From assembly GCA_963204725.1 (NCBI GenBank), contig CAUJHH010000034.1, positions 1 to 64,000 of the forward strand: a stretch of 64,000 nucleotides of DNA, given 5' to 3'. Origin of the DNA: Planctomycetota bacterium (GTDB lineage Bacteria; Planctomycetota; Phycisphaerae; Phycisphaerales; UBA1924). How positions within the stretch are numbered: position 1 is the first letter of the stretch; every line of letters starts with the position of its first letter. The notes below the pieces were generated by a model, which did not search any database, was not told the DNA's origin, and was given only the letters and a program-made list of their open reading frames with translations. The position numbers and the translations under genes were made by a program. Positions 8,153 to 18,010 of this stretch are shown one piece after another.

Positions 8153-9373
8153 CTATCGCTCGACGCTCGCGATAACCAAGGCGATGCCTTGCCCGACCCC
8201 GATGCACATGCTGCACAGCGCGAATCGAGACTTCGCGATCTCAAGCTGCCGCGCGGCCGTGCCAACCAGTCGGGCCCCGCTCATGCCGAGAGGATGTCCG
8301 AAGGCGATGGCGCCGCCCCAGCGATTCAGGCGCGGGTCGTCGTCGGGCAAGTCGAGTCCTCGAAGGCATGCCAACGCCTGCGCGGCGAAGGCCTCGTTGA
8401 GCTCGATCACGTCAAGGTCGGCGAGCGACATCCTGAGCCGGCCGAGCAGCGCTGAGGTCGCAGAAACGGGTCCGATCCCCATACGGCCCGGCTCGACGCC
8501 TGCAACCGCGGTTCCGAGGATCCTGGCGAGAGGGCTCAGCCCGTGCCTGCTCACAGCCGCATCGGAGGCGATCAACAGCGCCGCGGCGCCGTCGTTGAGC
8601 CCGGTGGCGTTCCCCGCTGTGACGCTTCCGTCAGGCCTGGTAATCGGCTTGAGAGAGGCGAGTGTCTCGACGGTTGTCACGCGGGGATGCTCGTCGGAGG
8701 CGAACTGGGGTACTGCCGCATCGCGCGCCCGTCTGCAGGGTGGGGCGACCGGCAGAATCTCTCCCGCAAGCATACCTGAGCGCTGGGCCAGTGCTGCCTT
8801 GTCCTGACTCCAAGTTGCGAATCGATCCTGTGCTTCCCGATTAACCCTGAACTCGATCGCCAGGCGTTCAGCGGTCTCGGCCAAGCTGTCAACGCCCCAA
8901 ATACTTCGCATGGCCGGGTTGACAAATCGCCAGCCGATCGTGGAATCGTGGATCTCAGCCATCCTTGAGAACGGCTCGGTTGCCTTGGGCATGACCAGCG
9001 GCGCCCGCGACATGCTCTCAACACCCCCAGCGATGATCAACTCTGCCTCGCCCGCGGCGATCGCACGAGCCGCATATGCCACGGCTTCCATGCCCGAGGC
9101 GCAAAGTCGATTTACTGTGACGCCCGGAACCGTGCATGGCAGCCCGGCCAGAAGCGATGCCATGCGTGCGACGTTGCGGTTGTCCTCCCCTGCCTGGTTG
9201 GCGCAGCCAAGCACGACATCATCGAGGCGTGCCCAATCCAAGCGATGATGACGAGCCATGAGTGCCTCAATGGGAAGTGCCGCCAGATCATCCGCACGAA
9301 CACCGGCCAGGGCGCCTGCATAGCGTCCGATCGGCGTGCGGATGTAGTCGCAGATGTAAGCGGTGTTGGTCAT
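8153..9373 (-). CDS. pcaF: Thiolase, PcaF/PaaJ type (3-oxoacyl-CoA + CoA to acyl-CoA + acetyl-CoA)
   Basis: A 406-residue type I thiolase. All active-site elements are present: nucleophile Cys91 in N-R-L-C-A-S-G-M-E-A, N-E-A-F-A, G-H-P-L-G-M-S-G-A-R, and the second Cys in C-S-M-C-I-G-V-G-Q-G. The start R-T-P-I-G-R-Y-A-G-A-L and G-C-A-N-Q-A-G-E-D-N-R-N-V-A-R-M-A are characteristic of beta-ketoadipyl-CoA thiolases. The ATG at 9373 (M-T-N-T-A-Y-I) lies four bases after the aminotransferase stop, so the two are co-translated. No protocatechuate ring-cleavage gene is nearby. With the CoA-transferase, aminotransferase and aminomutase upstream, I infer that it cleaves the 3-oxoacyl-CoA made from a beta-amino acid rather than beta-ketoadipyl-CoA. 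Confidence 0.88.
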   Translation of the reverse strand: MTNTAYICDYIRTPIGRYAGALAGVRADDLAALPIEALMARHHRLDWARLDDVVLGCANQAGEDNRNVARMASLLAGLPCTVPGVTVNRLCASGMEAVAYAARAIAAGEAELIIAGGVESMSRAPLVMPKATEPFSRMAEIHDSTIGWRFVNPAMRSIWGVDSLAETAERLAIEFRVNREAQDRFATWSQDKAALAQRSGMLAGEILPVAPPCRRARDAAVPQFASDEHPRVTTVETLASLKPITRPDGSVTAGNATGLNDGAAALLIASDAAVSRHGLSPLARILGTAVAGVEPGRMGIGPVSATSALLGRLRMSLADLDVIELNEAFAAQALACLRGLDLPDDDPRLNRWGGAIAFGHPLGMSGARLVGTAARQLEIAKSRFALCSMCIGVGQGIALVIASVER

Positions 9374-9377
9374 GGCC

Positions 9378-10706
9378 TCAGGCACCGATGGGCTCGGACT
9401 GCGGGCGTGCGGCGCGGAACGAATCGGCGAGTACATCCGTGAGTTCGTCGATATCCGACTCAGTCATCGGAGTCGACAGCGCGCCAGAGCAACTCTCGAT
9501 GAGGAGCACGCCCCGTTCGAGTGCGGCATCGACAATTCGTTGCTTCAGGGCGGCCTGAGCCGGCGTGTGGAAAGCCTCGCGATAGTTCGCGGGAGCGGGC
9601 ATCGTGGGGTGTATGCGGAACAGCGACCCCGCGCCCGTGACGCTGAGGGGCAACTGCTCCGCAGCGATCGCCTCGGCGATCTGCCGGCGCACTCGATCTC
9701 CCAGCGCATTGAGTCGATCCACAGTGGGCTGATCGAAGTGACGCATCGCCTTCAGTCCAGCGGTCATCGTGACAGGATTGGCGGAGAACGTGCCGGAGTG
9801 CGGAAATAGCAGCGGCTGGCGCAGCGGGTTCAGCACATCCATCACATCGGCGCGACCGGCGAGCGCGCCCACCGGGAATCCGCCACCGATGATCTTGCCG
9901 AGCGCGGTGAGATCTGGGCGGACGCGGTAGCGTTCCTGGGCTCCGGCGAATCCGACACGAAACGTGATAACCTCGTCGAAGACGATCAGCGAGTCGTTCC
10001 TCCGGGCCCACGCGTGCATTGCATTGACGAACTCATCCGAGGCCGGAATCATCCCGACGCGGTGCGGCAGCGGGTCGATGAGAACGCAGGCTAGACGATC
10101 AGCATGCTGATCGAGCAGTGCCACGGCCCTAGCTGGGTCGTTGAACGGGATGACGATGACATCATCCAGCACGCCGCGCGGCGTGCCCGAGCAAACCGGC
10201 ACGCTGGCAGGATGATCCGGCGCTCCCCAATCGGTCGGAGTAGCCGTCTGGCTGACCTCCGCGTAGTCATAGACACCGTGGTACGCGCCCTCGACCTTTG
10301 CGATCTTCGGACGACCCGTGTAGGCACGCGCTGCCTTTAGAGCGCACAGGACCGCTTCAGTTCCTGAGTTGACGAAGCGGATGCGGTCGAAGCCGCGAAC
10401 TCGCTTCGTCATGGCCTCGGCGTACTCAACCTCCACCTCTGTCGCCATATTCCACGCGCTCCCGTGCCGGAGCTGCGCGGTGACGGCTTCGACAATGGGC
10501 GCGAACGCATGCCCATGAATGAGCGACGCCATGTTGTTCGCCACGTCGAGCCGTTCGACCCCTTCTATGTCCGTCACACGACATCCCTGTCCGTGCGACG
10601 CATAGATCGGGTAAGGCGCTCGGAGCACCGCGTTCCGGCTGACGCCTCCGGGGAGCACGGCCTGCGCACGGCGATACAGCGACTCGCTCTTCGATGGTAA
10701 GTTCAT
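9378..10706 (-). CDS. Class III aminotransferase, glutamate-1-semialdehyde aminomutase-like
   Basis: A 442-residue fold-type I PLP enzyme. Markers are F-V-N-S-G-T-E-A-V-L-C-A-L-K (phosphate cup), G-A-Y-H-G, F-D-E-V-I-T-F-R (Asp contacting the pyridine N) and A-L-G-K-I-I-G-G-G-F-P-V-G-A with the PLP lysine near residue 270. The G-G-V-S-R-N-A-V start is that of GSA-aminomutase-like proteins, but no haem synthesis gene is near. The ATG at 10706 overlaps the CoA-transferase B stop by four bases. Class III transaminases of this shape include beta-phenylalanine and beta-lysine aminotransferases. In an operon headed by a 2,3-aminomutase, the most economical role is conversion of a beta-amino acid to a 3-oxo acid. 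That is inference. Confidence 0.85.
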   Translation of the reverse strand: MNLPSKSESLYRRAQAVLPGGVSRNAVLRAPYPIYASHGQGCRVTDIEGVERLDVANNMASLIHGHAFAPIVEAVTAQLRHGSAWNMATEVEVEYAEAMTKRVRGFDRIRFVNSGTEAVLCALKAARAYTGRPKIAKVEGAYHGVYDYAEVSQTATPTDWGAPDHPASVPVCSGTPRGVLDDVIVIPFNDPARAVALLDQHADRLACVLIDPLPHRVGMIPASDEFVNAMHAWARRNDSLIVFDEVITFRVGFAGAQERYRVRPDLTALGKIIGGGFPVGALAGRADVMDVLNPLRQPLLFPHSGTFSANPVTMTAGLKAMRHFDQPTVDRLNALGDRVRRQIAEAIAAEQLPLSVTGAGSLFRIHPTMPAPANYREAFHTPAQAALKQRIVDAALERGVLLIESCSGALSTPMTESDIDELTDVLADSFRAARPQSEPIGA

Positions 10707-11386
10707 TCGCCATTCCTCACATGTTCGGGCCTGGCATCGGACAGCGGGGCACCGGTCCAGCGCCTCACTTCTTCGAGCGATAGGCCCGGTGCCAACGCCA
10801 ACGCGGCGAAACCATCGGGCGAGAGTTCGACGACAGCGAGGTTTGTGTACACACGCCTGACAACACCCCGGCCTGTCAGCGGAAAGGTGCATCGGCGAAG
10901 GAGCTTGGGTTCACCCGACTTCGTGGTGTGCTCGGTAAGCACCACGACGGTCTTCACCCCCGCGACAAGATCCATCGCCCCGCCGACGGCCGGAATCGCA
11001 TCCGGTTCTCCCGTCGACCAGTTTGCCAGGTCTCCTTTCTCGGAGACCTGCATTGCGCCGAGCACAGATACGTCTAGATGCCCGCCGCGGATCATGGCAA
11101 ATGAGTCGGCGTGGTGGAAGTATGCCGCACCGGGTAGTGCGGTCACCGGTTTCTTGCCCGCATTGATAAGTTCTGGATCCTCGAAGCCCGCTGGTGGTGG
11201 CGGACCGACCCCGATCAGACCGTTCTCCGTATGGAAGACTACCTCGCGACTAGGCGGAACGTGCGCCGCGACCAACTCCGGAATCCCGATGCCGAGGTTG
11301 ACGTACGATCCGTCCGCGATATCGATCGCGGCAAGGCGCGCCATGTCATCGCGAGACCAGCCGACGGGCGGAAGGTCTTGGTTCAT
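10703..11386 (-). CDS. pcaJ: 3-oxoacid CoA-transferase, subunit B
   Basis: A 227-residue beta subunit of the SCOT/PcaIJ family. It has Y-V-N-L-G-I-G-I-P near the start and the catalytic glutamate in F-H-T-E-N-G-L-I-G. It also has G-G-H-L-D-V-S-V-L-G-A-M-Q-V, and G-A-M-D-L-V-A-G-V-K with V-V-L-T-E-H-T-T-K. Length is normal for a split enzyme. It overlaps both neighbours by four bases, giving a strict 1:1 gene arrangement with subunit A. The enzyme family moves CoA from succinyl-CoA to a 3-oxo acid. Substrate choice between 3-oxoadipate, acetoacetate and other 3-oxo acids cannot be read here. The operon context points to the product of the neighbouring aminotransferase. Confidence 0.9.
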   Translation of the reverse strand: MNQDLPPVGWSRDDMARLAAIDIADGSYVNLGIGIPELVAAHVPPSREVVFHTENGLIGVGPPPPAGFEDPELINAGKKPVTALPGAAYFHHADSFAMIRGGHLDVSVLGAMQVSEKGDLANWSTGEPDAIPAVGGAMDLVAGVKTVVVLTEHTTKSGEPKLLRRCTFPLTGRGVVRRVYTNLAVVELSPDGFAALALAPGLSLEEVRRWTGAPLSDARPEHVRNGE

Positions 11387-12093
11387 GGATACGCCACTCC
11401 TTCACGAACCAGACGCGACTCCTGCTGCGGATTGGCAACATGCACCACACGTTGGACAAAGATGCCGGGTGTGATGACACACTCAGCGTCCATCTCGCCC
11501 GGCTCAGAGATGGAGCGGACCTGGACGATCGAGCAGTCCGCGGCGGTGCACATGATCGGCCCGAAGTTTCGCGCGGTCTTCGAGTATGTCAGATTCCCAT
11601 ATCGATCGGCTCGGTCCGCCCGCACAAGTGCGAAGTCGGCTCTGATCGCATGCTCCAATATGTGCTCACGCCCGTCGAAGACGCGCGACTCCTTCCCGTC
11701 GGCGAGTATCGTGCCGACGGCGGAGGGGGTGTAGAACGCAGGGATCCCCGCGCCGCCCGCTCGGATCCGCTCGGCTAGCGTGCCCTGCGGAACAAGCTCG
11801 AGCGCGATCCGCCCGGATCGATACAACTCAGGAAAGACCGTCGAGTTGGCGGAGCGAGGATACGAGCAGATCATCTTGGCCACGCGGCCCGGCGCGATCA
11901 ACGCGGCGAGCCCCACACGCCCGGAACCTGTGTTGTTGCTGACGATCGTCAGGTCGCGAGCACCCCGGTCGACCAGCGCATGGATCAGCTCCAGAGGGCT
12001 GCCGGCCTCACCGAAGCCCCCGATCATAACGGTTGCTCCGTGCGAGATGTCCGCAACTGCGGCGGCGCAGGATTCGACACGCTTGTCGATCAT
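11383..12093 (-). CDS. pcaI: 3-oxoacid CoA-transferase, subunit A
   Basis: A 236-residue alpha subunit. The G-A-T-V-M-I-G-G-F-G-E-A-G-S-P block is the CoA-transferase family I signature near the N-terminus. It is followed by L-T-I-V-S-N-N-T-G, E-L-V-P-Q-G-T-L-A-E-R-I-R and G-G-A-G-I-P-A-F-Y-T-P. It forms the heterodimer with the product of 10703-11386. Start and stop overlap kamA-like and subunit B genes by four bases each. No sign of damage. The position between an aminomutase and an aminotransferase is unusual for pcaI, which normally sits with catechol or protocatechuate genes. Confidence 0.9.
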   Translation of the reverse strand: MIDKRVESCAAAVADISHGATVMIGGFGEAGSPLELIHALVDRGARDLTIVSNNTGSGRVGLAALIAPGRVAKMICSYPRSANSTVFPELYRSGRIALELVPQGTLAERIRAGGAGIPAFYTPSAVGTILADGKESRVFDGREHILEHAIRADFALVRADRADRYGNLTYSKTARNFGPIMCTAADCSIVQVRSISEPGEMDAECVITPGIFVQRVVHVANPQQESRLVREGVAYP

Positions 12094-13688
12094 CGTGTGT
12101 GGTGCCCCAGCGCACGCCCTTCAAGCGTCAGCTTCAGATGCCGCTCGATCTCTCGTAGCTCTTCCTCGAAGAAGTGGCCACCGCCCTCGAATGGCCTCAG
12201 CTTGTCGATGCGCGTCTCGGTCTCGTCGTACACGGCCAGGAAGACGGGGTCCATCCATTCCATGTTCCGGGCCTCATTGAACTTCAACACCATCGCCCGA
12301 CGTCCTCCGACGGTGGTCTCGCCGAGAAGTGATACTTTCCCGGCAGACGTCGTCATCGTGATGTAGCGGGACGGGCGGCTGAGTGAACCGAGTGTGCGGT
12401 ACACGAGACTAAAGACCTTGTTGATGTCGGAGAGTGACGCCGCAAAGTAGTGGTGCTCACCGGTCGGCCGGGCGCAGTACATTGAGTGGAAACGCACGCC
12501 AAGCGTCGCCAGGATGTTGCCGAGATCAATCCAGTTCTGCGCGGATCGCTCGATATCCGTCCGCCCATTCTCATCCTGAAACAGACTGATGTGGTTCATG
12601 ATCGGACTCTGGCTGCGCACGGTTACGCCGTGCAACTGGAGTCTTCGGATCGCGGCAATCGTCCCTGGATTGAGCAGCTCGCGCGGCGTGGAGAAATGCG
12701 CCATCCATGTCACCTGGACCCCGTGGTCCCGCAGGTGGTCAAAGGTCTGTAGCATCCGCTCATACGCCTTGGACAGGAGCAACTCGGGCTGATACGTCAG
12801 CACGCGCGAAGCGATGCGAACCGTCCGCACATGCAGCAGGCCGGGGTCCTCCACGAGCGGCAGCGTGTACTGACGGAAACGCTCCGTGGACATGTACCCC
12901 GCGTCCCCGCCAGTGATCAGAATGTCCGTGATCTCGGGGTGAGAACGCACATAGTCGTGAACTTGCCGCACGTCGTGTTGCAGGAACATGTCATCGTCCT
13001 GACGCAGCTGCGCGTGCCGGAAGCAGTACGTGCAGAAAGCGAAGCAGTCCTGCGTCGTCTTGTCGAACACCAGTGCGACCGGTGGATACTTGTGCTGGCT
13101 TCCCTCGAGCACGTCGATGCCGCCGTCGTCGCGCTCGATCCACGGCTTGTTGAGCAGTTGGCATCCATCGTGCGGCGATGTCTCCTGCTTGTACGCATCC
13201 GCGATCGCCGATCGCTGAGTGGGAGTGATCGCTGAGGCATACTTCGCGACCACTTCCGGTGGCATCATCCCGGGCTGCGGGAACACCAACTGGTAGATCG
13301 AGTCGGTGTGGTACCGAGTCCAGTCGATCGCGTTCAGGATGTGCGTCGTCGCCTTGAAGCGGTACACCTCAATGAAGAGTTCCCGCTCCACCGCGTGCGA
13401 GAGTCGAACACCGCGCGATTCCAGGTGTTCCACTACGCGCCGAAAGCCATCGATGCCCTCATACACCGCCCTGCCCTCGAAGAGCATTGCCGCTCGATCG
13501 AGCAGGCCACTCTGGGCCGGATACTGCGACTGCAATCTGGTGAGGAGTCCGGGCGGCAGCAGGTTCTCGTTTCGGACAATCTCACGCATTTCCTCCGGAT
13601 AGCCCTGTCGGTCCATGATCGCCTCCACGTCCTGCTGGCAGATGCGGGCGTTGGCAGGCGGTTGAAAGCGTTCAGCGGCGCGAGCCAT
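12090..13688 (-). CDS. KamA-family radical SAM 2,3-aminomutase of unknown amino-acid substrate
   Basis: A 532-residue radical SAM enzyme of the lysine 2,3-aminomutase family. Cys215, Cys219 and Cys222 form the C-x3-C-x2-C cluster motif (C-F-A-F-C-T-Y-C), followed by I-T-G-G-D-A-G for SAM binding. Lys451 in S-A-G-K-V matches the PLP lysine of the G-G-G-G-K loop. The two aspartates that hold the side-chain amine in lysine 2,3-aminomutase appear lost: the C-D motif is Cys405-Ala406-Arg407, and the D-A-P-G-G-G-G-K loop is shortened to T-T-S-A-G-K. So lysine is unlikely, and the Lys/Asn pair of glutamate 2,3-aminomutase is also not evident. The protein is about 100 residues longer than typical members. 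The ATG at 13688 has AAGGAAC upstream; an upstream TTG is less likely. It leads the operon. Confidence 0.85.
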   Translation of the reverse strand: MARAAERFQPPANARICQQDVEAIMDRQGYPEEMREIVRNENLLPPGLLTRLQSQYPAQSGLLDRAAMLFEGRAVYEGIDGFRRVVEHLESRGVRLSHAVERELFIEVYRFKATTHILNAIDWTRYHTDSIYQLVFPQPGMMPPEVVAKYASAITPTQRSAIADAYKQETSPHDGCQLLNKPWIERDDGGIDVLEGSQHKYPPVALVFDKTTQDCFAFCTYCFRHAQLRQDDDMFLQHDVRQVHDYVRSHPEITDILITGGDAGYMSTERFRQYTLPLVEDPGLLHVRTVRIASRVLTYQPELLLSKAYERMLQTFDHLRDHGVQVTWMAHFSTPRELLNPGTIAAIRRLQLHGVTVRSQSPIMNHISLFQDENGRTDIERSAQNWIDLGNILATLGVRFHSMYCARPTGEHHYFAASLSDINKVFSLVYRTLGSLSRPSRYITMTTSAGKVSLLGETTVGGRRAMVLKFNEARNMEWMDPVFLAVYDETETRIDKLRPFEGGGHFFEEELREIERHLKLTLEGRALGHHTR

Positions 13689-15340
<1,652 letters not shown>

Positions 15341-15342
15341 GC

Positions 15343-17280
15343 GTGCATGATCCGATCAGCGCCTGGTTCGCCGGCCCCAAGGGCGAGAATGCGGAGTGGG
15401 TCACCTCGTGGTTCCGGAGGATCGCCGAGGACTACTACGCATGGCGAAGGAACTACTTCGCGGAAGACGGCCCTGTGCTGGGCTCAGCGGACCGGCGCGC
15501 GAACGAGCCCTTCTACGACGCCTTCGAAGATCGACTCACGGAACTCCTTGCCCGTCTCAAGGAAGACGTCCCCTTCCACAGCCCGCGTTATGCCGGCCAC
15601 ATGCTGGCGGAGCAGACCCTTCCCGGCATTGTCGGGTACTTCGCGGCGATGCTTTACAACCCGAACAATGTCTCCTCCGACGTTGCGCCTGTGACCCTGC
15701 GACTCGAGCATCAGGCCGGACGGATGCTCACGCGCATGATCGGGTACGGGGATGATGCGTGGGCACACCTCTGCTCCGGTGGCACGATCGCGAACATCGA
15801 GGCGCTCTGGGTCGCACGCTCCGTCAAGTACATGGGACTGGCCGTTCGCGAGGTCCGAGAGCATCTCGGTCTCCCGTGCGCCGCCACGTCCGACGCCGAG
15901 TTGCTTGGGCTCTCGCCCGACACCTCACTCGACGCGCTCGAGTCGCTCTTCCGTGAAGTCAGCGCCACATCGGGTGAGGAAGGGATGTGGGAGGCGTACC
16001 ACCACCTGAGGAACTCGTCCTTCAACCCATCAGAGGTCGGCATGGGCGAGTTGACCATACGTCTGGGCTCGGCCCCGGTCCTTGTTGTCCCCGAGACGAG
16101 GCACTACTGCTTTGAAAAGGCCTTGGACGTCCTTGGCCTCGGCCGCAGAGCGTCCGTCGTCGTCCGTTCAGATCATCACTTCCGCATGCTCCCCGACGAG
16201 CTGGAAGGCACGCTGGAACGTCTCGATGCAGAGGGGCGGCATGTGCTTGCCGTTGTCGGCGTGATCGGATCGACAGAGGAGGGCTCAATCGACCCGCTCC
16301 ACGAGATCCATCGGATCCGAACGCACAGGGAACGGTGCGGAAAGGCGTCCTTCTGGCTCCACGGCGACGGCGCGTACGGTGGATACCTGCGGTCCATCAC
16401 CGTTCCGAGCAGGGTCGGTCTGGGGGAGCCGAGAACGACAGTGTGCCTCCACGGGCGTGAACTTGAGATCGAACTTGAACTTCCCGGCTCCGGCGCGTGC
16501 GAGTCACTCGAAGCGATGCGTCATTGCGACTCTGTCACAATCGATCCGCACAAGCTGGGGTACATTCCATATCCCAGCGGCGCCGTCTGCTATCGCAACG
16601 GCGCAGTTAGGGCCGTCACGAAGCAGATCGCTCCGTACATCGAGGACGCCTCACCCGATCCCGCACACGACCGAGCGTCCGAGAGTATTGGCGTATACGT
16701 GCTCGAAGGCAGCAAGCCAGGCGCCGCCGCAGCCGCCGCATGGCTCAGTCACTCTCTCATTCCGCTCGACAACGACGGACACGGGCGGCTCATGCGCGAG
16801 AACATCCGAAACGCCTGCGAACTTGCGGCGTTGCTCCAGCAGTATCCGCGACTGACAGCTCAGGCGGATCCCGGAGCCGCGGCGAGCGTCCGGGCAGTCA
16901 CGCTGTGTCCTCCCGGCTCGAACATCGTGTGTTACGCATTCTCGCCGGTCGCGTCGACGTCGCTTGAGCGGATCAACTCGCTCAACTCGAAGATATTCGA
17001 GCAGTTCAGCGTGCGCCGGGGTTCGCGGGTCCACAACCTGCCCTTCTTTATCAGCAAGACCGTACTTTCACCTTCCCGCTACGACGTCCGGACTGCGAGT
17101 GATGTACTCGCTCGGCTGGGCGTCTCGCATGACGAGTACGTCTCAAAGGGAGTCGTGCTACTTCGCTCGGTGATGATGAACCCATGGCACGGTATGTCCA
17201 AGCGTCAGGGACGCTACTTGCTCTGTGAGCTGGTCGGTTCCCTCTTCGAGGCCGCGGCGCAGATCATCGACGGGTCGTAA
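15343..17280 (+). CDS. Group II PLP decarboxylase, tyrosine decarboxylase-like
   Basis: A 645-residue group II amino-acid decarboxylase. Visible signatures are W-L-H-G-D-G-A-Y-G-G-Y and V-T-I-D-P-H-K-L-G-Y-I-P-Y-P with PLP-Lys404. The length and the G-Y-I-P-Y ending fit bacterial tyrosine decarboxylases of about 610-650 residues rather than the 480-residue eukaryote-like aromatic decarboxylases. The GTG start at 15343 lies two bases after the tpl stop with AGGAGG inside the end of tpl, so the two are translationally coupled. The pair would offer two fates for tyrosine, phenol plus pyruvate or tyramine. Substrate is inferred from family and neighbour; DOPA or phenylalanine remain possible. The left end of a mobile cassette begins 14 bases after the stop. 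Confidence 0.8.
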   Translation: MHDPISAWFAGPKGENAEWVTSWFRRIAEDYYAWRRNYFAEDGPVLGSADRRANEPFYDAFEDRLTELLARLKEDVPFHSPRYAGHMLAEQTLPGIVGYFAAMLYNPNNVSSDVAPVTLRLEHQAGRMLTRMIGYGDDAWAHLCSGGTIANIEALWVARSVKYMGLAVREVREHLGLPCAATSDAELLGLSPDTSLDALESLFREVSATSGEEGMWEAYHHLRNSSFNPSEVGMGELTIRLGSAPVLVVPETRHYCFEKALDVLGLGRRASVVVRSDHHFRMLPDELEGTLERLDAEGRHVLAVVGVIGSTEEGSIDPLHEIHRIRTHRERCGKASFWLHGDGAYGGYLRSITVPSRVGLGEPRTTVCLHGRELEIELELPGSGACESLEAMRHCDSVTIDPHKLGYIPYPSGAVCYRNGAVRAVTKQIAPYIEDASPDPAHDRASESIGVYVLEGSKPGAAAAAAWLSHSLIPLDNDGHGRLMRENIRNACELAALLQQYPRLTAQADPGAAASVRAVTLCPPGSNIVCYAFSPVASTSLERINSLNSKIFEQFSVRRGSRVHNLPFFISKTVLSPSRYDVRTASDVLARLGVSHDEYVSKGVVLLRSVMMNPWHGMSKRQGRYLLCELVGSLFEAAAQIIDGS

Positions 17281-17457
17281 ATAGGCCATGCCTGACTCGC
17301 CCACTTGCGCTGACATGCCCACTGTTTGCCCACATTCCGCGCTTGTGTCGCGGATTCCTCGCGACATGGACCACATCGCCTTGCCTGTGCGCCATGATCT
17401 TGCCCTCATGTGACCACGCGGCCCCCCTCGGAACTTGGCCGCGAGGAGCATGCGGCC

Positions 17458-17868
17458 ATGACGAGCAATCAACCCCACGGGCCCACAAACACCAACCCCG
17501 CGTCGGGCCCGAACGCCGAATCCGACGCCAGCCCTAACGACAGAGCCCCGACCAACCCCAAACCATCTCTCGACGCGCTGGCCAAGCGCCACGACCTCGA
17601 CGAGGAACTCGACTGGGCCAAGGCGGAACTGCTGCTGGAGTCCTTGGATACCCGCGGCCGCGACGCGCTCGACTTCCACGAGATCCCGGTCAGCGCGATC
17701 CGCGATGTCGTGCGGCACGCCTTCGAGCGCGGGTTCCGATCCGGCCTGCACAACGGCTACCGCCAAGGGCGAAGTGATGCCTGCGACGAGGCACGCGGCA
17801 AGGAGGCCCGAACCCAGCCCCGCAACCCCGACCTCGTAGAACGAACCACAACCGACCCGACGACCTGA
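17458..17868 (+). CDS. Cassette-borne small charged protein, copy 1
   Basis: A 136-residue hydrophilic protein. Its C-terminal 75 residues (from T-R-G-R-D-A-L-D-F-H-E-I-P-V-S) are nearly identical to those of the protein at 36861-37238, while the N-terminal 60 residues differ in sequence and length. It includes a helix V-R-H-A-F-E-R-G-F-R-S-G-L-H and a charged R-S-D-A-C-D-E-A-R-G-K-E-A-R. I chose the ATG at 17458 with GAGGAG nine bases upstream; the GTG at 17410 is in frame but has no Shine-Dalgarno. No known domain is recognised. Conservation of the C-terminal part in a truncated cassette suggests either recent decay or continuing function. Confidence 0.6.
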   Translation: MTSNQPHGPTNTNPASGPNAESDASPNDRAPTNPKPSLDALAKRHDLDEELDWAKAELLLESLDTRGRDALDFHEIPVSAIRDVVRHAFERGFRSGLHNGYRQGRSDACDEARGKEARTQPRNPDLVERTTTDPTT

Positions 17869-17889
17869 AGCCCGCGTGACGCGGGCTTC
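17867..17889 (+). terminator. Hairpin at the end of the first cassette gene, copy 1
   Basis: GAAGCCCGCG-TGA-CGCGGGCTTC is a perfect 10-bp stem with a 3-base loop, followed by GTTCGTT. The stem begins inside the stop codon of the upstream gene. The same hairpin with loop AAC is present in the other copy at 37237-37259, so it is a conserved part of the cassette, acting as terminator or attenuator. Confidence 0.6.
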
Positions 17890-18010
17890 GTTCGTTCTGG
17901 ACCGCATCACATCCGCGTGGCTCCGAGAGACCGGTGCAGACGCGAATCCGAACGCGACGTGCGCTCGGTTCTCACCACCTCCAACCCCCCCACGGGAAAC
18001 GGAGACGACT

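Noticed and set aside
12090-13688. Calling the aminomutase a lysine 2,3-aminomutase (kamA)
   Set aside because: Both lysine-binding aspartates appear to be missing, so the symbol would overstate substrate knowledge.
17281-17457. CRISPR-like array from repeated GCCCACA words
   Set aside because: Words are short, irregularly spaced and not separated by unique spacers of equal length; they belong to the cassette leader. No CRISPR array was seen in the window.
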